DNA of 64,000 bases from contig CANKBG010000006.1 of NCBI GenBank assembly GCA_947479935.1, forward strand, positions 1 to 64,000, read 5' to 3'. The stretch's first letter is position 1. Every line of letters starts with the position of its first letter. The notes beneath the pieces are model-generated. The model was given only the letters and a program-made list of their open reading frames with translations, searched no databases and had not been told where the DNA came from. Made by a program: the position numbers and the translations under genes. The DNA comes from Comamonadaceae bacterium (GTDB lineage Bacteria; Pseudomonadota; Gammaproteobacteria; Burkholderiales; Burkholderiaceae_C). Below, in pieces: positions 37,462 to 47,310 of the stretch.

Positions 37462-38290
37462 GGATCATCCTATTATAGAAACCACCTCAATGGCACTTGC
37501 TTGGCGTCAATGGCTCAGTACGCCAGCTGGGGCCTATCTATTGGATTGGGAGCAAGCGCAGTTGGATGATTTGGTGGCGGATGTGTTTGGCTACCATGCA
37601 CTGCAATTGGGCATGCCCGAGCTTGCGGCTTTAAGTGCCAACCGAATGCCGCACCATTGGCTGGCTTTGTCAGACCCTGATTCAGTCGCTGAGGGACAGA
37701 CTTTCGATTTTGCCGCCCACAGCATCGCCCTGCCATTTCAGGCCGATAGCCTTGATTTGTTGGTCATGCCCCACAGTCTTGAGCTGAGTTTGGATGCACA
37801 CGCCAGTTTGCGCGAAGCACACAGGGTGCTGGTGCCAGAGGGGCATTTGGTCATTACTGGTTTAAATCCTGCCAGTCTGTGGGGTTGGCGCCATAAACGA
37901 TCGCAGTGGTACAGCCGCTGGGGCTTTGGTGGTTTGAGTGCCCCCCCTTGTGAAGAGTTGATTGGCTATTGGCGTTTGCGCGATTGGCTTCGATTGCTAG
38001 GTTTTGAGGTCAAAGTCAGCCGATTCGGATGTTGGCGTCCTGCGCTCGACAAGCCTCAATGGTTTCAACGTTGGGCATGGCTAGACAAAGTGGGTGCCCA
38101 GTGGTGGCCAATTTTGGGCGGGGCTTATGCCATTGTGGCCGTCAAAAAAGTCCATGGCAGTCGTATTTTGGGGGCCACTTGGAAAAGGCGCCGGCCTCAA
38201 GCTAAAGCCGCGGTCACCATTGCGCACAGGCAAACAGGCCCTTCTAAAGATGCTGGCGTTCAAAGAAAGATGGACAGTGAATCACGTTGA
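37460..38290 (+). CDS. SAM-dependent methyltransferase (YafS-like)
   Basis: A 276-residue class I methyltransferase-like protein divergent from gloB and upstream of rnhA, the same position as E. coli yafS. The late motifs are recognisable: [14 protein letters not shown] and [21 protein letters not shown]. The canonical GxGxG of motif I is degenerate, so activity is not certain. Start codons: ATG 37460 overlaps that of gloB; ATG 37490 is an alternative, since a TATTATA at 37470-37476 could be a -10 element. It overlaps rnhA by 14 nt. Confidence 0.85.
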   Translation: MDHPIIETTSMALAWRQWLSTPAGAYLLDWEQAQLDDLVADVFGYHALQLGMPELAALSANRMPHHWLALSDPDSVAEGQTFDFAAHSIALPFQADSLDLLVMPHSLELSLDAHASLREAHRVLVPEGHLVITGLNPASLWGWRHKRSQWYSRWGFGGLSAPPCEELIGYWRLRDWLRLLGFEVKVSRFGCWRPALDKPQWFQRWAWLDKVGAQWWPILGGAYAIVAVKKVHGSRILGATWKRRRPQAKAAVTIAHRQTGPSKDAGVQRKMDSESR

Positions 38291-38723
38291 AATACACACC
38301 GATGGGGCTTGCAAGGGCAACCCTGGTCCCGGCGGTTGGGGGGCGCTCATGCGCTCTGGTGATCATGTTCGTGAAATTTTCGGGGGGGAGTTGGACACCA
38401 CCAACAACCGAATGGAGTTGACAGCGGTCATAGAGGCCTTTATTGCCTTGAAGCGGCCTTGCAAAGTGACCCTGTACTTGGACAGTGAGTATGTTCGCAA
38501 GGGGATTACTGAATGGATCCATGGCTGGAAAGCCAAGGGATGGCGTACAGCGGCCAAGCAGCCCGTCAAAAATGCTGATTTGTGGCAGAAATTGGACGAT
38601 TTGGTGGTTCATTCAGGGCATCAAATTGAATGGCGATGGGTCAAGGGGCACGCCGGTGATCCGGGCAACGAACGGGCGGATGAGCTGGCCAATAAGGGGG
38701 TTGACCAAGCCCTTGGCCGTTAG
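38277..38723 (+). CDS. rnhA: Ribonuclease HI
   Basis: Degrades RNA in RNA-DNA hybrids. From GTG 38277 it is 148 residues, close to the E. coli length, with the catalytic Asp9, Glu47, Asp69, His125 and Asp135 in the expected motifs ([36 protein letters not shown]). The frame extends upstream into the methyltransferase gene but that part is not family sequence. Translation is coupled to the methyltransferase by the overlap. Confidence 0.97.
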   Translation: MNHVEIHTDGACKGNPGPGGWGALMRSGDHVREIFGGELDTTNNRMELTAVIEAFIALKRPCKVTLYLDSEYVRKGITEWIHGWKAKGWRTAAKQPVKNADLWQKLDDLVVHSGHQIEWRWVKGHAGDPGNERADELANKGVDQALGR

Positions 38724-38882
38724 TTCATAGGTTTTGAGCTTCACGCCATGGCAGACCTTTGAATGCTAAACCCCTGTCAAGCATGAGGTTTTGTGAAGTT
38801 GACCTGAGGTTTTTGCCGATGCAGAGCACCCCCAACAACTGTTACATTTCAAAGCTGTTTTGGGTATTGTTCGGAAACGCTA

Positions 38883-40268
38883 ATGTCTTTCAAAAAACCA
38901 TATTTCGTCATTGCGCTGGTAGGCGTTGTAGCTGCTTCTGGCGCAGCTTGGTGGCTGCAAAATAAGCCCACTTCAGCCGCACTTGAAGCTTCTGCACCGG
39001 CAGGTTCAGCGCCCGCTGCAGGCTCACCTAACGCCAATTCGGCTGCGCCTGCTGGCGGTGCACCCGGTGCAGCAGCAGGGGGTCCCCAAAGACCACAAGC
39101 TGTAGAGGTTGCTAAAGTTGAGAAAGCCATGTTGGTTGACGAAACTCAATCGGTGGGCAGCTTGCGCTCAAACCAGGGTGTCATGTTGCGCCCTGAAGTA
39201 GGGGGGCGCGTCAGTCAGGTGCTTTTCAAAGATGGTCAACGAGTGAGCAAAGGTCAACTCTTGGTTCAGTTTGATGACCAATTGCCCGCTGCTCAGTTGA
39301 TGCAGGCCAAAGCGGAGTTGTCCATTGCTCAGGCCAATCACACCCGCAACCAAGAACTTGTCTCGCAAAATTTCATCAGTAAACGTTCACTGGATGAAAG
39401 CGATGCTGCTTTGCAAGTGGGCCAAGCCAAATTGGCCTTGGCGCAAGCCACGCTTCAGCGCCTTAAAGTGTTTGCCCCTTTTGATGGTGTTGCAGGCCTG
39501 CGTCAAATTAATGTGGGTGATTATTTAAAAGATGGCGCTGACATGGTGAACGTTGAAGACATTGATGCTGTCTTGCTTGATTTCCGTTTGGCTGAAAGGT
39601 TTCAAACCAAAATCAAACCCGGGCAAAAAGCGCAAGTCACCTTTGACGCATTGCCTGGCGGTAAATTTACCGCAGTGGTTCAGGCCATTGATCCGCTGAT
39701 TGATGCCAATGGTCGTTCAGTGGGTATACGCGGCTGTATTGACAACCGCCAAATGCAACTGCGCCCAGGCATGTTTGCCCGCGTGAATGCTGTGTTTAGT
39801 GAACGTGCAGATGCAATGGTCATTCCTGAAGAAGCCATCGTGCCGCAAGGCGGCCGCACATTTGTGGTTCGAGTAGTGCCTGGTCCTAACAAAGATGAAT
39901 TGGTTTCCGAGCGTGTCAACGTCAAAATTGGTATTCGCCAGCCCGGTAGAGTAGAAATTTTGGAAGGCTTGTCCGAAGGCGATTCAGTGGTGATTGCAGG
40001 CCAGCAGCGCCTTCAAAAAGACGGCACTGTGGTTCGTTTGGTGGACATGTCGAAGGGTCAAAGCGGCGGTACCGGTGCGGGTGCGGCAGCTGCAACTGCA
40101 ACTGGTGTTGCTGCAGCTGGCACAGGTGGCCCCAATGCAAAAGCAAACGACAAGCCAAGCGATAAGCCAAGTGACAAGTCTGGCGGTCAAGGCAAAGGTC
40201 AAGACGGAAAAGGCAAACCAGTCACTGGTGACAACCCCTGCTTACGAGGTCTGAATGCAACTCGCTGA
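38883..40268 (+). CDS. RND efflux periplasmic adaptor (membrane fusion protein)
   Basis: A 461-residue HlyD/AcrA-family adaptor. An N-terminal membrane anchor (FVIALVGVVAASGAAWW) leads into a Gly/Ala/Pro linker; the lipoyl-like halves (RPEVGGRVSQVLFKDGQRVSKGQLL and VFAPFDGVAGLRQINVGDYL) flank the alpha-hairpin; beta-barrel and membrane-proximal domains follow. The C-terminus is a low-complexity Gly/Ala/Lys/Asp tail that overlaps the next gene by 14 nt. It links the RND pump to an outer-membrane channel, whose gene is not nearby. Confidence 0.94.
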   Translation: MSFKKPYFVIALVGVVAASGAAWWLQNKPTSAALEASAPAGSAPAAGSPNANSAAPAGGAPGAAAGGPQRPQAVEVAKVEKAMLVDETQSVGSLRSNQGVMLRPEVGGRVSQVLFKDGQRVSKGQLLVQFDDQLPAAQLMQAKAELSIAQANHTRNQELVSQNFISKRSLDESDAALQVGQAKLALAQATLQRLKVFAPFDGVAGLRQINVGDYLKDGADMVNVEDIDAVLLDFRLAERFQTKIKPGQKAQVTFDALPGGKFTAVVQAIDPLIDANGRSVGIRGCIDNRQMQLRPGMFARVNAVFSERADAMVIPEEAIVPQGGRTFVVRVVPGPNKDELVSERVNVKIGIRQPGRVEILEGLSEGDSVVIAGQQRLQKDGTVVRLVDMSKGQSGGTGAGAAAATATGVAAAGTGGPNAKANDKPSDKPSDKSGGQGKGQDGKGKPVTGDNPCLRGLNATR

Positions 40269-43200
40269 AACATCCATTCGCAGGCCGGTCTTCGCGACCG
40301 TCTTGTCCTTGCTGATCTTGCTGATTGGCGCGGTTAGCTTTAACCGTTTGTCTTTGCGCGAATACCCGAAGATTGACGAGCCCACTGTCACGGTCAGCGT
40401 GAAATATCCTGGCGCATCTGCCGAGGTGATTGAGTCCCAGGTAACCAAGCCCCTGGAAGACTCGATTGCGGGAATTGATGCAGTCGATGTGATTACATCG
40501 ATCAGTCGCGCAGATCAGTCTCAAATTACTGTGCGTTTCCGTTTGGAAAAAGATGCAGACACGGCTGCAGCCGAAGTTCGCGACAGAACTTCACGAATTC
40601 GGGGACGTTTACCGCAGGCCATTGAAGAGCCCGTCATTGCCAAAGTGGAAGCGGATGCGTTCCCTGTCATTTGGCTAGCCTTTTCAAGTGACACGTTGAC
40701 GCCTCTGCAAATTAATGACTTGATCAATCGCGTGGTCAAGCCACGTTTGCAAACTGTTACTGGCGTGGCCGATGTTCGCATTTATGGAGAGCGCAAATAT
40801 GCCATGCGTGTTTGGCTGGATGCTGAGCGCATGGCCTCTTTCAGACTCACGTCTCAAGACGTTGAGGATGCCATTCGCCGCAGCAATTTAGAACTGCCAG
40901 CTGGTCGTATTGAATCGCAACAACGCGAATTCAGTGTCACATCACAAACAGATTTGATCAAGGCTGGACAGTTTGGCGACATCACCATTCGCAACGTCAA
41001 CGGATTCCCAATTAAAATTCGGGATGTAGCAAAAGTCGAAGAGGGTGCTGCCGACGATCGCAGTCGTGTTCGGTTAAATGGCAAACCCTCTATTTCTGCC
41101 GGCGTCATTCGACAAGCCACAGCCAACCCACTGGAGCTTTCGAAGGGTGTGCGCGAAATGTTGCCACGCTTGAAGCAAGACATGCCAGGCGATATCACCA
41201 TTGATGTGGCCAATGACAACTCTGTCTTTATTGATAAGTCGATCAAAAGCGTATTCCGCACCATTGTCGAGGCCGTCATTTTGGTGGCCTTGGTTATTTT
41301 TGTTTTCTTGCGAACGTTACGCGCCTCCATCATTCCCATCATTACCATCCCCGTCAGCTTAGTGGGCACCTTTGCCATGATGGCTTTAGCTGGTTTCACC
41401 ATCAATACACTGACATTGCTTGCCTTGGTGCTGGCCATTGGTTTGGTGGTGGACGATGCCATCGTGATGTTGGAAAACATCTATCGGCATATTGAGGAAG
41501 GGTTGGACCCCTTTTCAGCGGCCATTAAAGGCGCCAAAGAAATTGGGTTTGCCATTGTGGCCATGTCACTCACCTTGACTGCCGTGTTTGCACCCTTGGC
41601 CTTTACACCGGGAAGAACAGGCAAGTTGTTCAGCGAATTTGCATTGGCATTGGCTGGCGCTGTTTTGGTCTCTGGCTTTGTGGCGCTCACCTTATCGCCC
41701 ATGATGTGTTCATTGCTTTTGCGTCACAAACCCAATCCAAATCGATTTGACCGATTCATGGAGGCGATCCTCACGGGTTTGTCGCGTGGCTATGAGAAAT
41801 TACTCAGACTGATTTTGCGAAAAGCGCGTTGGCTGGTGGTTTTGGTGATGGCTTCGTGCGGGGTGGGCATCTTTTTGGTTTACCCCACCATGAAGCAAGA
41901 GTTATCACCGCTGGAAGATCGTGGCACTGTGTTGGCCACTATCACTGCACCTGACGGCTCAACTTTGGATTTCACCGACAAGTACGCCAAAGCTCTGGAA
42001 AAAATTGGCAGTAACTATCCTGAATTTGATCGAATTTTTGCCAACCTCGGCAACCCCACCGTGGCTCAAGGTAGTGTGATTTACAGGGCTGTTGACTGGG
42101 ACGATCGTAAGCGCACGACGTTGGAAATTGCACGAGAACTTCAAGGTAAATTCAACGGCATCGCTGGCATCAATGCCTTTCCCATCACGCCGCCATCTTT
42201 GGGCCAAGGCTTCCGTGAACGCCCTGTTAATTTTGTGATTCAAACCTCCGACAGCTATCAGAACTTGAATACTGTAACGCGGCAAATGCTGGATGAGATT
42301 GCAAAAAATCCAGGTTTTCTCGCCACGGACGTTGATTTGCGCTTGAACAAACCTGAATTGCGAATTGATGTCGACCGTATCAAAGCCACTGAGTTGGGTG
42401 TCAGTGTGGAAGTGGTTGCCAGAGCTGTTGAAACCATGCTTGGTGGACGTGCTGTAACCCGGTACAAGCGAGATGCAGAACAATACGACGTGATTGTCCA
42501 AACACAAATGGCCGGCCGCAATACGCCTGATGACATTGACAATATTTATGTACGTGGTCGGAATGATTCGGTCATTCCCTTGTCGGCATTGGTCAAGGTG
42601 CGGGAGAGCGTATCGCCTCGCGAGTTGAACCACTTTGGCCAACGCCGCTCTGTGTCCATCACGGCCAATTTAGCCGCTGACTATGCCTTGGGCGATGCGC
42701 TTAAGTTTCTAGACAAAACGGCAGCAGGCATCCTCAAAACTGGCTATACCACTGAGCTCAATGGCACGTCGCGCGAGTTTAGAAACTCGCAAGGTGCGTT
42801 GGTCATTGTGTTTATATTGGCCTTGTTCTTTATTTTCTTGGTCTTGGCGGCGCAATTTGAAAGTTTCATTGACCCATTTGTGATCATGTTGTCGGTGCCA
42901 CTTTCAATGTTCGGCGCTTTGATTACTTTGAAACTCACGGGTGGCACGCTCAATGTTTACTCACAAATTGGACTCATTACGCTGGTGGGCTTGATTACCA
43001 AGCACGGCATCTTGATTGTTGAATTTACCAATCAACTGCGTGAGCAGGGCGTCGACACCTACGAGGCCATTGTGAAAGCCTCTGGCCAACGACTGCGCCC
43101 TATTCTAATGACCACCGGTGCCATGGTGTTGGGAGCCTTGCCATTGGCTTTGGCCAAGGGCGCCGGCGCAGAAAGCCGAATTCAAATTGGTTGGGTCATT

Positions 43201-43344
43201 GTGGGTGGGATGAGTTTTGGCACTTTACTCACAGTGTTTGTGGTTCCCACCATGTACAGTTTGTTCGCTAGAAAATCTGTGCCAGGACCCAACACAAAAG
43301 ATGTCACTGAGGCATCTTCAGAGGTGAGTCACGCACACTCTTAA
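40255..43344 (+). CDS. RND multidrug efflux permease (AcrB/MexF family)
   Basis: A 1029-residue inner-membrane proton-driven pump with 12 transmembrane helices in two repeats and two large periplasmic domains. The start LAETSIRRPVFATVLSLLILLIGAVSF, the charged proton-relay helix VLAIGLVVDDAIVMLENIYRHIEEG (two Asp), and the second-repeat IGLITLVGLITKHGILIVEF are typical. It overlaps the adaptor gene. Substrates are not predictable. The gene ends at a terminator shared with moeA. Confidence 0.96.
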   Translation: MQLAETSIRRPVFATVLSLLILLIGAVSFNRLSLREYPKIDEPTVTVSVKYPGASAEVIESQVTKPLEDSIAGIDAVDVITSISRADQSQITVRFRLEKDADTAAAEVRDRTSRIRGRLPQAIEEPVIAKVEADAFPVIWLAFSSDTLTPLQINDLINRVVKPRLQTVTGVADVRIYGERKYAMRVWLDAERMASFRLTSQDVEDAIRRSNLELPAGRIESQQREFSVTSQTDLIKAGQFGDITIRNVNGFPIKIRDVAKVEEGAADDRSRVRLNGKPSISAGVIRQATANPLELSKGVREMLPRLKQDMPGDITIDVANDNSVFIDKSIKSVFRTIVEAVILVALVIFVFLRTLRASIIPIITIPVSLVGTFAMMALAGFTINTLTLLALVLAIGLVVDDAIVMLENIYRHIEEGLDPFSAAIKGAKEIGFAIVAMSLTLTAVFAPLAFTPGRTGKLFSEFALALAGAVLVSGFVALTLSPMMCSLLLRHKPNPNRFDRFMEAILTGLSRGYEKLLRLILRKARWLVVLVMASCGVGIFLVYPTMKQELSPLEDRGTVLATITAPDGSTLDFTDKYAKALEKIGSNYPEFDRIFANLGNPTVAQGSVIYRAVDWDDRKRTTLEIARELQGKFNGIAGINAFPITPPSLGQGFRERPVNFVIQTSDSYQNLNTVTRQMLDEIAKNPGFLATDVDLRLNKPELRIDVDRIKATELGVSVEVVARAVETMLGGRAVTRYKRDAEQYDVIVQTQMAGRNTPDDIDNIYVRGRNDSVIPLSALVKVRESVSPRELNHFGQRRSVSITANLAADYALGDALKFLDKTAAGILKTGYTTELNGTSREFRNSQGALVIVFILALFFIFLVLAAQFESFIDPFVIMLSVPLSMFGALITLKLTGGTLNVYSQIGLITLVGLITKHGILIVEFTNQLREQGVDTYEAIVKASGQRLRPILMTTGAMVLGALPLALAKGAGAESRIQIGWVIVGGMSFGTLLTVFVVPTMYSLFARKSVPGPNTKDVTEASSEVSHAHS

Positions 43345-43362
43345 GCTGACTCAGTCACTATG

Positions 43363-43393
43363 AAAAAAAAGCATCTTACGGATGCTTTTTTTT
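43363..43393. terminator. Bidirectional Rho-independent terminator
   Basis: A8-GCATC, a short loop and GATGC-T8 between the RND pump and the convergent moeA gene. A- and T-tracts on both sides let it serve both directions. Confidence 0.85.
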
Positions 43394-43407
43394 GACTTTC
43401 AAATTGA

Positions 43408-44685
43408 TTACAACATGAGAACATCGACCCAGTCGCCCACTTGCGCGGTCGATTCCGAATGTGCCAAAACAATGAGCGCATTGGCTTGAACCATGGAGCT
43501 GAGTACGCCAGACCCCTGATTGCCAGTGGTCTTGACTTGCAGTTCACCTTGATCATTGCGCGAGACAACGCCGCGTTGATATTCAGTTCGACCAGGCTTT
43601 TTGCGAAGAATTTCTTGAGTCCTGGCGCGCATTACGGGTGGCGCATCAGATGTGTGTCCCATCATTTGCAGCAGGGCAGGTTTCACAAAGGCCAAAAAGG
43701 TAACCATGACAGCAACAGGATTGCCTGGTAACCCAAACAACACCGCCGAGCGAAGGCCTTCTGTGAGGCGACCCACGGCCATGGGCCGACCAGGTCGCAT
43801 GGCAATTTTCCAAAAGACCACGTCACCGAGTTTCTTCATCATGGCTTTGGTGAAATCGGCCTCGCCAACACTCACACCGCCGCTGGTGATGATGGCATCT
43901 GCCTTTTGAGCAGCCGCCTTGAAGGCTTCTTCTAGCAACTGGGGGTCATCGCGCACAACGCCCATGTCAATCATGTCGCAACCCATGCTTTGAAGCAGTC
44001 CATGCACGGTATAGCGATTGCTGTCGAAGACCGCACCTTCGCGTGGTGCCTCACCCAAACTCAGAATTTCATCACCGGTTGAAAAATAAGCCACTTTTAA
44101 TCGCCGCATCACTTTGACGGTGGGCTGGCCTAGGCTGGCCAGAAGGCCAGCAGCAGCGGGTGTGACGAGTGCGCCCTGACGCAACGCAGGGGAACCTTTC
44201 AGGAGGTCTTCTCCGCGCAGTCGTCGGTTGTCACCCTGCTTTAAAACACCCAAGGGGATCACAATGGAGTGCTCAGATTCAATTTGGCAAAGCTCTTGAG
44301 GAATAACTGTATTCAAACCATCGGGCATGATGGCACCTGTCATGATCTTGACGCACTCACCGACATTGACTTGGCCCTGCCAAGCTTTACCCGCCAATGC
44401 CGTACCAACAATTTTCAAAGAAAGTGCTTGAGTGCTGCTCAGCGCGGCGCCGTCAAACGCGAAGCCATCCATGGCCGAGTTGTCGTGCGGCGGAACATCG
44501 ATGGGGCTGATGACGTCTTGTGCTACAACACGGCCCAATGCATTGAAAATTTCAACCGATTCAATGTCCTTGATGGGTGACACCAGTGCTGACAAAAATT
44601 TCAACACCTCGTTGGCGGGCAGTGCCTGGGGGTCGTAACCCTCAAGATTGGCGGCAATCTCTGCAATCGAGGGATGCTCTGTCAT
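43408..44685 (-). CDS. moeA: Molybdopterin molybdenumtransferase MoeA
   Basis: Inserts molybdenum into adenylylated molybdopterin. The 425-residue protein has [13 protein letters not shown] near the N-terminus, the [10 protein letters not shown] segment, and [12 protein letters not shown] and [12 protein letters not shown] in the catalytic domain. It overlaps mobA by 4 nt and ends the moaA-mobA-moeA cofactor operon. Confidence 0.96.
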   Translation of the reverse strand: MTEHPSIAEIAANLEGYDPQALPANEVLKFLSALVSPIKDIESVEIFNALGRVVAQDVISPIDVPPHDNSAMDGFAFDGAALSSTQALSLKIVGTALAGKAWQGQVNVGECVKIMTGAIMPDGLNTVIPQELCQIESEHSIVIPLGVLKQGDNRRLRGEDLLKGSPALRQGALVTPAAAGLLASLGQPTVKVMRRLKVAYFSTGDEILSLGEAPREGAVFDSNRYTVHGLLQSMGCDMIDMGVVRDDPQLLEEAFKAAAQKADAIITSGGVSVGEADFTKAMMKKLGDVVFWKIAMRPGRPMAVGRLTEGLRSAVLFGLPGNPVAVMVTFLAFVKPALLQMMGHTSDAPPVMRARTQEILRKKPGRTEYQRGVVSRNDQGELQVKTTGNQGSGVLSSMVQANALIVLAHSESTAQVGDWVDVLML

Positions 44686-45305
44686 GCGATGTTTTCTAAG
44701 CGATGAAGTTCTTCTAATGTATTTGCATTGAAGAAGGCGCGAGGGTCAACATCAGGTGTATCAAACGGCACCAAAACTGTTTTGTGCAACGCAGTCCAAG
44801 CATCAATTTTGCGGCCACCACCTTGCATGAATTTAACCAAGCTTTCCAATAGGCTTACTTGCATTAAGCAAAAAACGGGTTGGGCACGAACGCTGCCGTC
44901 TTCCTCGCGTGCGGCAGCCACTGCGATATCGGCTTCTTCACTGATTAAGGCGTCCAACAATTTGTTGGTTAAATTCAGAGGAAATAAGGGACTGTCGCAA
45001 GGCACTGTGAGGAGCAGCGATGTTTCACACCGCTCTAAACCTGTGAGGAAACCAGCCAAGGGCCCTGCAAAGTCATCGGTGCTGTCTGGCCATACTTGAA
45101 CACCAAAAGATTCATAAGCGGACAAATTACGATTGGCCACCACCATGATGTCTGAAATCGGTGTGCCATCCTGCATTTGCAAGCGCATGAGCGTATGCAA
45201 GGTGAGAGGGGTGCCGTTGAAATTTTGCAAGCCTTTGTCGACGCCGCCCATTCGTGCGCCCCGACCGCCAGCCAAAATGAGCCCTGTAATTGTGTGTTCA
45301 GTCAT
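44682..45305 (-). CDS. mobA: Molybdenum cofactor guanylyltransferase MobA
   Basis: Transfers GMP from GTP to the molybdenum cofactor. The 207-residue protein has the nucleotidyltransferase start [23 protein letters not shown] and the metal-site [12 protein letters not shown]. It lies 37 nt after moaA and overlaps moeA by 4 nt. Confidence 0.95.
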   Translation of the reverse strand: MTEHTITGLILAGGRGARMGGVDKGLQNFNGTPLTLHTLMRLQMQDGTPISDIMVVANRNLSAYESFGVQVWPDSTDDFAGPLAGFLTGLERCETSLLLTVPCDSPLFPLNLTNKLLDALISEEADIAVAAAREEDGSVRAQPVFCLMQVSLLESLVKFMQGGGRKIDAWTALHKTVLVPFDTPDVDPRAFFNANTLEELHRLENIA

Positions 45306-45342
45306 GATTACTTATGCTTACTCGTGGTTGGATGTGGGAGCC

Positions 45343-46482
45343 TCAGCCCCCGATGTAGCTCATCTCAACTTTTCGTTGAGTGGCGTTTGAATCAAGAGAG
45401 TCGTTGGATGTGGTCAAGGGCTCTGAGGTACGCAACTCTGAATATCTATCGCTCCTGTTGGACCATATGGCCCGGATGGCTTGCGTGATTTCGTGTTGCC
45501 CGTTTTCACCTCTTACAAAGGGCTTGAGGTCATAACCCTGAGAGGCAAACAAACACAAATAAAGTTGACCTTCAGTGGTCAGGCGTGCGCGATTGCAATC
45601 ACTGCAAAAGGCTTTGGTGACGCTGCTGATGAAACCTATTTCACCCAAGCTTTGGTCGTACACGCCTTGATCGTTCAGGTAGCCCCAACGCTCTGCAGTT
45701 TCGCCGGGTTGACTTGGCTCTAAGGGCGTGAGTGACATTTCGGTTTGCAGCAGTTGCAACACTTCAGCACTGGGCATCACCTCTGTCATGCGCCAACCAT
45801 TGGTGGCGCCGACATCCATGTATTCAATGAACCGAAGTGTGATGTTCTTTCCTTTGAAGTAGCGAGCCATTGGCAAAATCTCTTGCTCGTTGGTGCCGCG
45901 CTTGACAACCATGTTGACTTTGAGAGGGCCAAGGCCAACCGACTGTGCTGCGGCTATGCCTTCCAGCACATCGCTGACAGGAAAGTCCACATCGTTCATG
46001 CGTTTGAAAACCGTGTCGTCCAATCCATCCAGGCTGACTGTGACGCGCTTCAATCCAGCATCTTTAAGCGCTTGCGCTTTTCGAGCCAAGAGAGAGCCGT
46101 TGGTGGTCAACGTGATGTCCAGCGGCATGCCAGCACTGGTTTTTAATTCAGCCAACTGGCCAATCAGAATTTCTAAATTTTTTCGCAATAAAGGCTCGCC
46201 ACCTGTGAGTCGAATTTTTTCAACGCCCAGTTCAATGAAGCTTCGGGCAGTTTTTGTAATCTCCTCAAAGGTGAGTAAAGCGCTGTGTGGAAGGTACTGG
46301 TAATCGTTGTTAAAAATTTCCTTTGGCATGCAATAGCTGCACCTAAAGTTGCACCGATCTGTCACGCTGATGCGCAAATCACGCAGAGGCCTTTGAAGCT
46401 TGTCGCGCAAAGCATCACCGGGCGCCCATGGCGCAACAGAAGATGACTGAGGAATTGGCAAATTCCCCAATGGTTGGCTCAT
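45343..46482 (-). CDS. moaA: GTP 3',8-cyclase MoaA
   Basis: Radical SAM enzyme for the first step of molybdopterin synthesis. The N-terminal cluster ligands are CNFRCSYC, the C-terminal cluster is [18 protein letters not shown], and the protein ends in the essential Gly-Gly. I use ATG 46482 (379 aa); a GTG at 46506 would overlap the preceding SDR stop. Neither has a strong ribosome-binding site. First molybdenum-cofactor gene of the run, but probably read through from the SDR gene. Confidence 0.95.
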   Translation of the reverse strand: MSQPLGNLPIPQSSSVAPWAPGDALRDKLQRPLRDLRISVTDRCNFRCSYCMPKEIFNNDYQYLPHSALLTFEEITKTARSFIELGVEKIRLTGGEPLLRKNLEILIGQLAELKTSAGMPLDITLTTNGSLLARKAQALKDAGLKRVTVSLDGLDDTVFKRMNDVDFPVSDVLEGIAAAQSVGLGPLKVNMVVKRGTNEQEILPMARYFKGKNITLRFIEYMDVGATNGWRMTEVMPSAEVLQLLQTEMSLTPLEPSQPGETAERWGYLNDQGVYDQSLGEIGFISSVTKAFCSDCNRARLTTEGQLYLCLFASQGYDLKPFVRGENGQHEITQAIRAIWSNRSDRYSELRTSEPLTTSNDSLDSNATQRKVEMSYIGG

Positions 46483-46498
46483 GATGGGAATAACGCGC

Positions 46499-47260
46499 TC
46501 AGACACAACGTGCGCCGTCTACTTCAATGCAAACACCACTGATGAAAGAGCCTTCATCACTGGCCAAATAAAGCGCTGCGTTGGCCACATCCAATGAGGT
46601 GGAAAAACGACCCAAAGGAATGGAAGCCATGAACTTGGCGCGCTTGGCATCATCCACAGGTCCACCTGCAAATTCAGCCGACAAACCCGTGTCTGGGTTA
46701 AAAACAGGGTTGATGCAATTCACACGAATGTTCTCAGGACCCAATTCGGCCGCCAAGGATTTGCTGGTGGTAATGACCGCGCCTTTGGAGCCGTTGTACC
46801 AAGTAAGGCCAGGACGAGGGCGTATGCCGGCAGTGGAGGCAATGTTGATGAAAGAGCCGCCACCATTTTTTCGAAATTCTGGCACTGCGTGGACGGTCGA
46901 TAAATAAATGCTTTTCATGTTCACGGCGTAGCATCGGTCAAACTCATCTTCACTGACTTCCAGTGCAGGACGATTGCGGTGAGTCCAACCCGCGTTATTG
47001 ATCATCACATCCAAGTGACTCCAAAGCTTGACGGCTTCTTGAACCAGGGCTTTCACATCGTTAGAGCGTGTGACATCTGCCGCAAAAAATGCCGCAGTTC
47101 CACCCGCTGTTTGAATTTCTTTCACCACCCTCTGACCCGCGGCAGCTTGAATGTCGTTCACCAATACTTTGGCACCATGGGCTGCAAAATGTTTGGCGAT
47201 ACCTTCACCAATGCCACCACCCGAGCCAGTGACAATCACAACTTTTTGATTGATGTTCAT
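46499..47260 (-). CDS. Short-chain dehydrogenase/reductase (FabG-like)
   Basis: A 253-residue classical SDR: cofactor motif [12 protein letters not shown], and the Tyr-x3-Lys in [10 protein letters not shown]. The sequence [37 protein letters not shown] is the usual C-terminal signature. It follows the ALDH by 50 nt on the same strand, suggesting consecutive alcohol-to-aldehyde-to-acid steps, and reaches into the start region of moaA. Substrate unknown. Confidence 0.9.
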   Translation of the reverse strand: MNINQKVVIVTGSGGGIGEGIAKHFAAHGAKVLVNDIQAAAGQRVVKEIQTAGGTAAFFAADVTRSNDVKALVQEAVKLWSHLDVMINNAGWTHRNRPALEVSEDEFDRCYAVNMKSIYLSTVHAVPEFRKNGGGSFINIASTAGIRPRPGLTWYNGSKGAVITTSKSLAAELGPENIRVNCINPVFNPDTGLSAEFAGGPVDDAKRAKFMASIPLGRFSTSLDVANAALYLASDEGSFISGVCIEVDGARCV

Positions 47261-47310
47261 GTGAAATCCTCAATAACAAGGGGTTTGAAAGATACCGCGG
47301 TGAAAAAAGG

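Noticed and set aside
41959-42642. A 227-codon minus-strand ORF opposite the RND pump
   Set aside because: It lies wholly within the pump gene with no start signal; the pump frame is unmistakable.
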